Under the pieces are notes generated by a model, which saw only the letters and a program-made list of their open reading frames with translations, did no database searches and had not been told where the DNA came from. Of a stretch of DNA of 5,502 nt, positions 4,483 through 5,502 are shown one piece after another. The stretch lies in contig JADGGM010000250.1 in assembly GCA_019689955.1 (NCBI GenBank), forward strand, positions 1 to 5,502, in the 5' to 3' direction. Numbering within the stretch: the stretch's first letter is position 1; every line of letters begins with the position of its first letter. The position numbers and the translations under genes were made by a program. This stretch comes from Gemmatimonadaceae bacterium. Lineage in GTDB: Bacteria; Gemmatimonadota; Gemmatimonadetes; Gemmatimonadales; Gemmatimonadaceae.

Positions 4483-5502
4483 CGGTTGCGGCAGCTCGTC
4501 GGCGAAGCGCCACGGCTTCGGCCCGCCGCGCGTGAGCGGGATCTTCGCGAGCCGCGCGCGCACCATCGCGATCGGCATCGGCCCGCTCTGGAGCACGCCG
4601 TCGTGGAACTGGCGCTCCGTCATCTTGTGCGAGTCCACCAGCTCGTGGTGAAGCGCCCGCAGCTGGAGCCCGCCGATCATGTAGCCGATCTGGTAGAGCG
4701 GAGGATAGCTCCCGTTGAACGAGCGCCGCACCTCGGCCTCGGCGTTGGCGCGCTCGAAGTCCACCGTGTCCACCAGGAGCTCGATCGCCTGCTGCGGCGT
4801 CATCTTCCCCAGGTGGAAGCTGAGCGAGAAGATGATCCGCGCGCTCCGGTGCATCCGCCAGAAGAGCGCGCCGAGCCGCTCCTCCGGCGTCCGATCGAAG
4901 CCGTGGTCCCACGCGAACATCTCCCAGTACAACGATTGCCCCTCGCTCCAGAACGGCGTCGAGAAGAGGCGACGGTGCGGGTTGTAGCGCGCGGACATGA
5001 ACCCCTGCAAGTGGTGCCCGGGGTTCAGCTCATGGAACACGGTCGCGTGCGAGAAATAGGGGTTGTTCCCGCGCATGCTCATGAGCTTCTCCTCGTCCGT
5101 CATGTCCGCGGTCGGGTACGAGACGAGGATCTGATCGCCGCCGAGGAAGAACGGGGACACGCGCTGGCGATCGGGGCTCAGCATCTCCATCCGCCAGTCT
5201 TCGGTGGCGAGGCGAGGGATCGTCACCCAGTCGTGGGCGCCGAACCAGGCCTCCGCCTGCCGCGCGAGGTCGCGAATCAGGTCGGGCTGCTTCCCCGGCT
5301 CTACATAGGTGTTCTTCACCTTCTCCATCGCCGCTTTCCAGTCATCGCCGAAGCCCATCTCGCGTGCGGCCTTCTTGGCTTCGCTCAGGCTGAAGGCGTA
5401 CTGCTGCCGGGCAATGTCGATCAGCTCCTCGGGCGTGTAGGGAATCATCTCGTAGTCCAGATCGGCCTGGAGCCCTTTGGCGCCGATCGGGTCGCCGATG
5501 AT
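4468..5502 (-). CDS. DUF885 family protein, putative zinc peptidase (N-terminus outside window)
   Basis: The C-terminal 344 residues of a DUF885 protein; full members are about 550-620 residues, often exported in this kind of organism. The frame is open through the right edge, starting in the window with IIGDPIGAKGLQADLDYEM and then IPYTPEELIDIA, a family hallmark, so the ATG at 5448 is internal. Numbering from that Met, HELNPGHH (139-146; bases 5034-5011) is the HExxxGH-type zinc motif, with Glu140 as likely catalytic base. SEGQSLYWE (168-176) is the region that usually reads EGWxLYxE and supplies the third ligand; here Trp is replaced by Gln171. RRSFNGSYPPLYQIGYMIGG and FHDGVLQSGPMPIAMVRARL close the domain as in relatives. 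Biochemical activity in the family is poorly defined; peptidase function is inferred from the motif. The gene is convergent with the SBP56 operon, 22 bases apart. Confidence 0.93.
   Translation of the reverse strand: MIGDPIGAKGLQADLDYEMIPYTPEELIDIARQQYAFSLSEAKKAAREMGFGDDWKAAMEKVKNTYVEPGKQPDLIRDLARQAEAWFGAHDWVTIPRLATEDWRMEMLSPDRQRVSPFFLGGDQILVSYPTADMTDEEKLMSMRGNNPYFSHATVFHELNPGHHLQGFMSARYNPHRRLFSTPFWSEGQSLYWEMFAWDHGFDRTPEERLGALFWRMHRSARIIFSLSFHLGKMTPQQAIELLVDTVDFERANAEAEVRRSFNGSYPPLYQIGYMIGGLQLRALHHELVDSHKMTERQFHDGVLQSGPMPIAMVRARLAKIPLTRGGPKPWRFADELPQPVPAP

Noticed and set aside
1..5502. CRISPR arrays, tRNA genes, insertion-sequence ends, tandem repeats
   Set aside because: None seen by eye on either strand; no regularly spaced repeats, no transposase and no cloverleaf-like segment.

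Overview
This is a GC-rich bacterial window (about 60-75% G+C in coding parts by hand count of sample lines) with several short transcription units. The mix is an ArsR/SRPBCC pair, an SBP56-type methanethiol oxidase, a VOC protein, a DUF885 putative metallopeptidase and a decayed secreted-type protein. It would fit a soil or environmental lineage such as Gemmatimonadota or Acidobacteriota, but that is a guess from gene style and composition; there is no rRNA or phylogenetic marker gene.

Left part (3-920, minus strand): a two-gene operon encoding a cysteine-free ArsR-family winged-helix regulator and an AHSA1-like SRPBCC protein. The SRPBCC frame overlaps the end of the regulator gene and has no ATG, GTG, TTG or CTG at the position where the fold must begin; the best candidate start is ATC. 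Upstream of the regulator, a sigma-70-like promoter has its -35 box in the centre of a long dyad (ACTTAGG-N6-CCTAAGT), which fits autorepression.

Middle (921-2068, plus strand): a gene-free stretch that swings from about 40% to 87% G+C, then a small four-helix membrane protein of unknown function, then a VOC (glyoxalase/bleomycin-resistance fold) protein. From 2075 to about 2296 on the minus strand lies a remnant of a longer protein, cut at both ends and abutting the VOC gene.

Right part (2379-4445, plus strand): a probable two-gene operon. It encodes an SBP56/methanethiol oxidase family protein with a good Shine-Dalgarno, and a polytopic membrane protein whose GTG start overlaps the oxidase TGA stop (GTGA). 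The membrane protein has His/Asn/Pro motifs in its helices and may supply or remove something connected with the oxidase (inference). A perfect 10-bp stem-loop sits between this operon and the convergent DUF885 gene, which runs off the right edge of the window.

Most of the window is ordinary bacterial gene content. The items most worth a second look are the unusual SRPBCC start, the dyad on the -35 box, and the coupling of SBP56 to the uncharacterised membrane protein.
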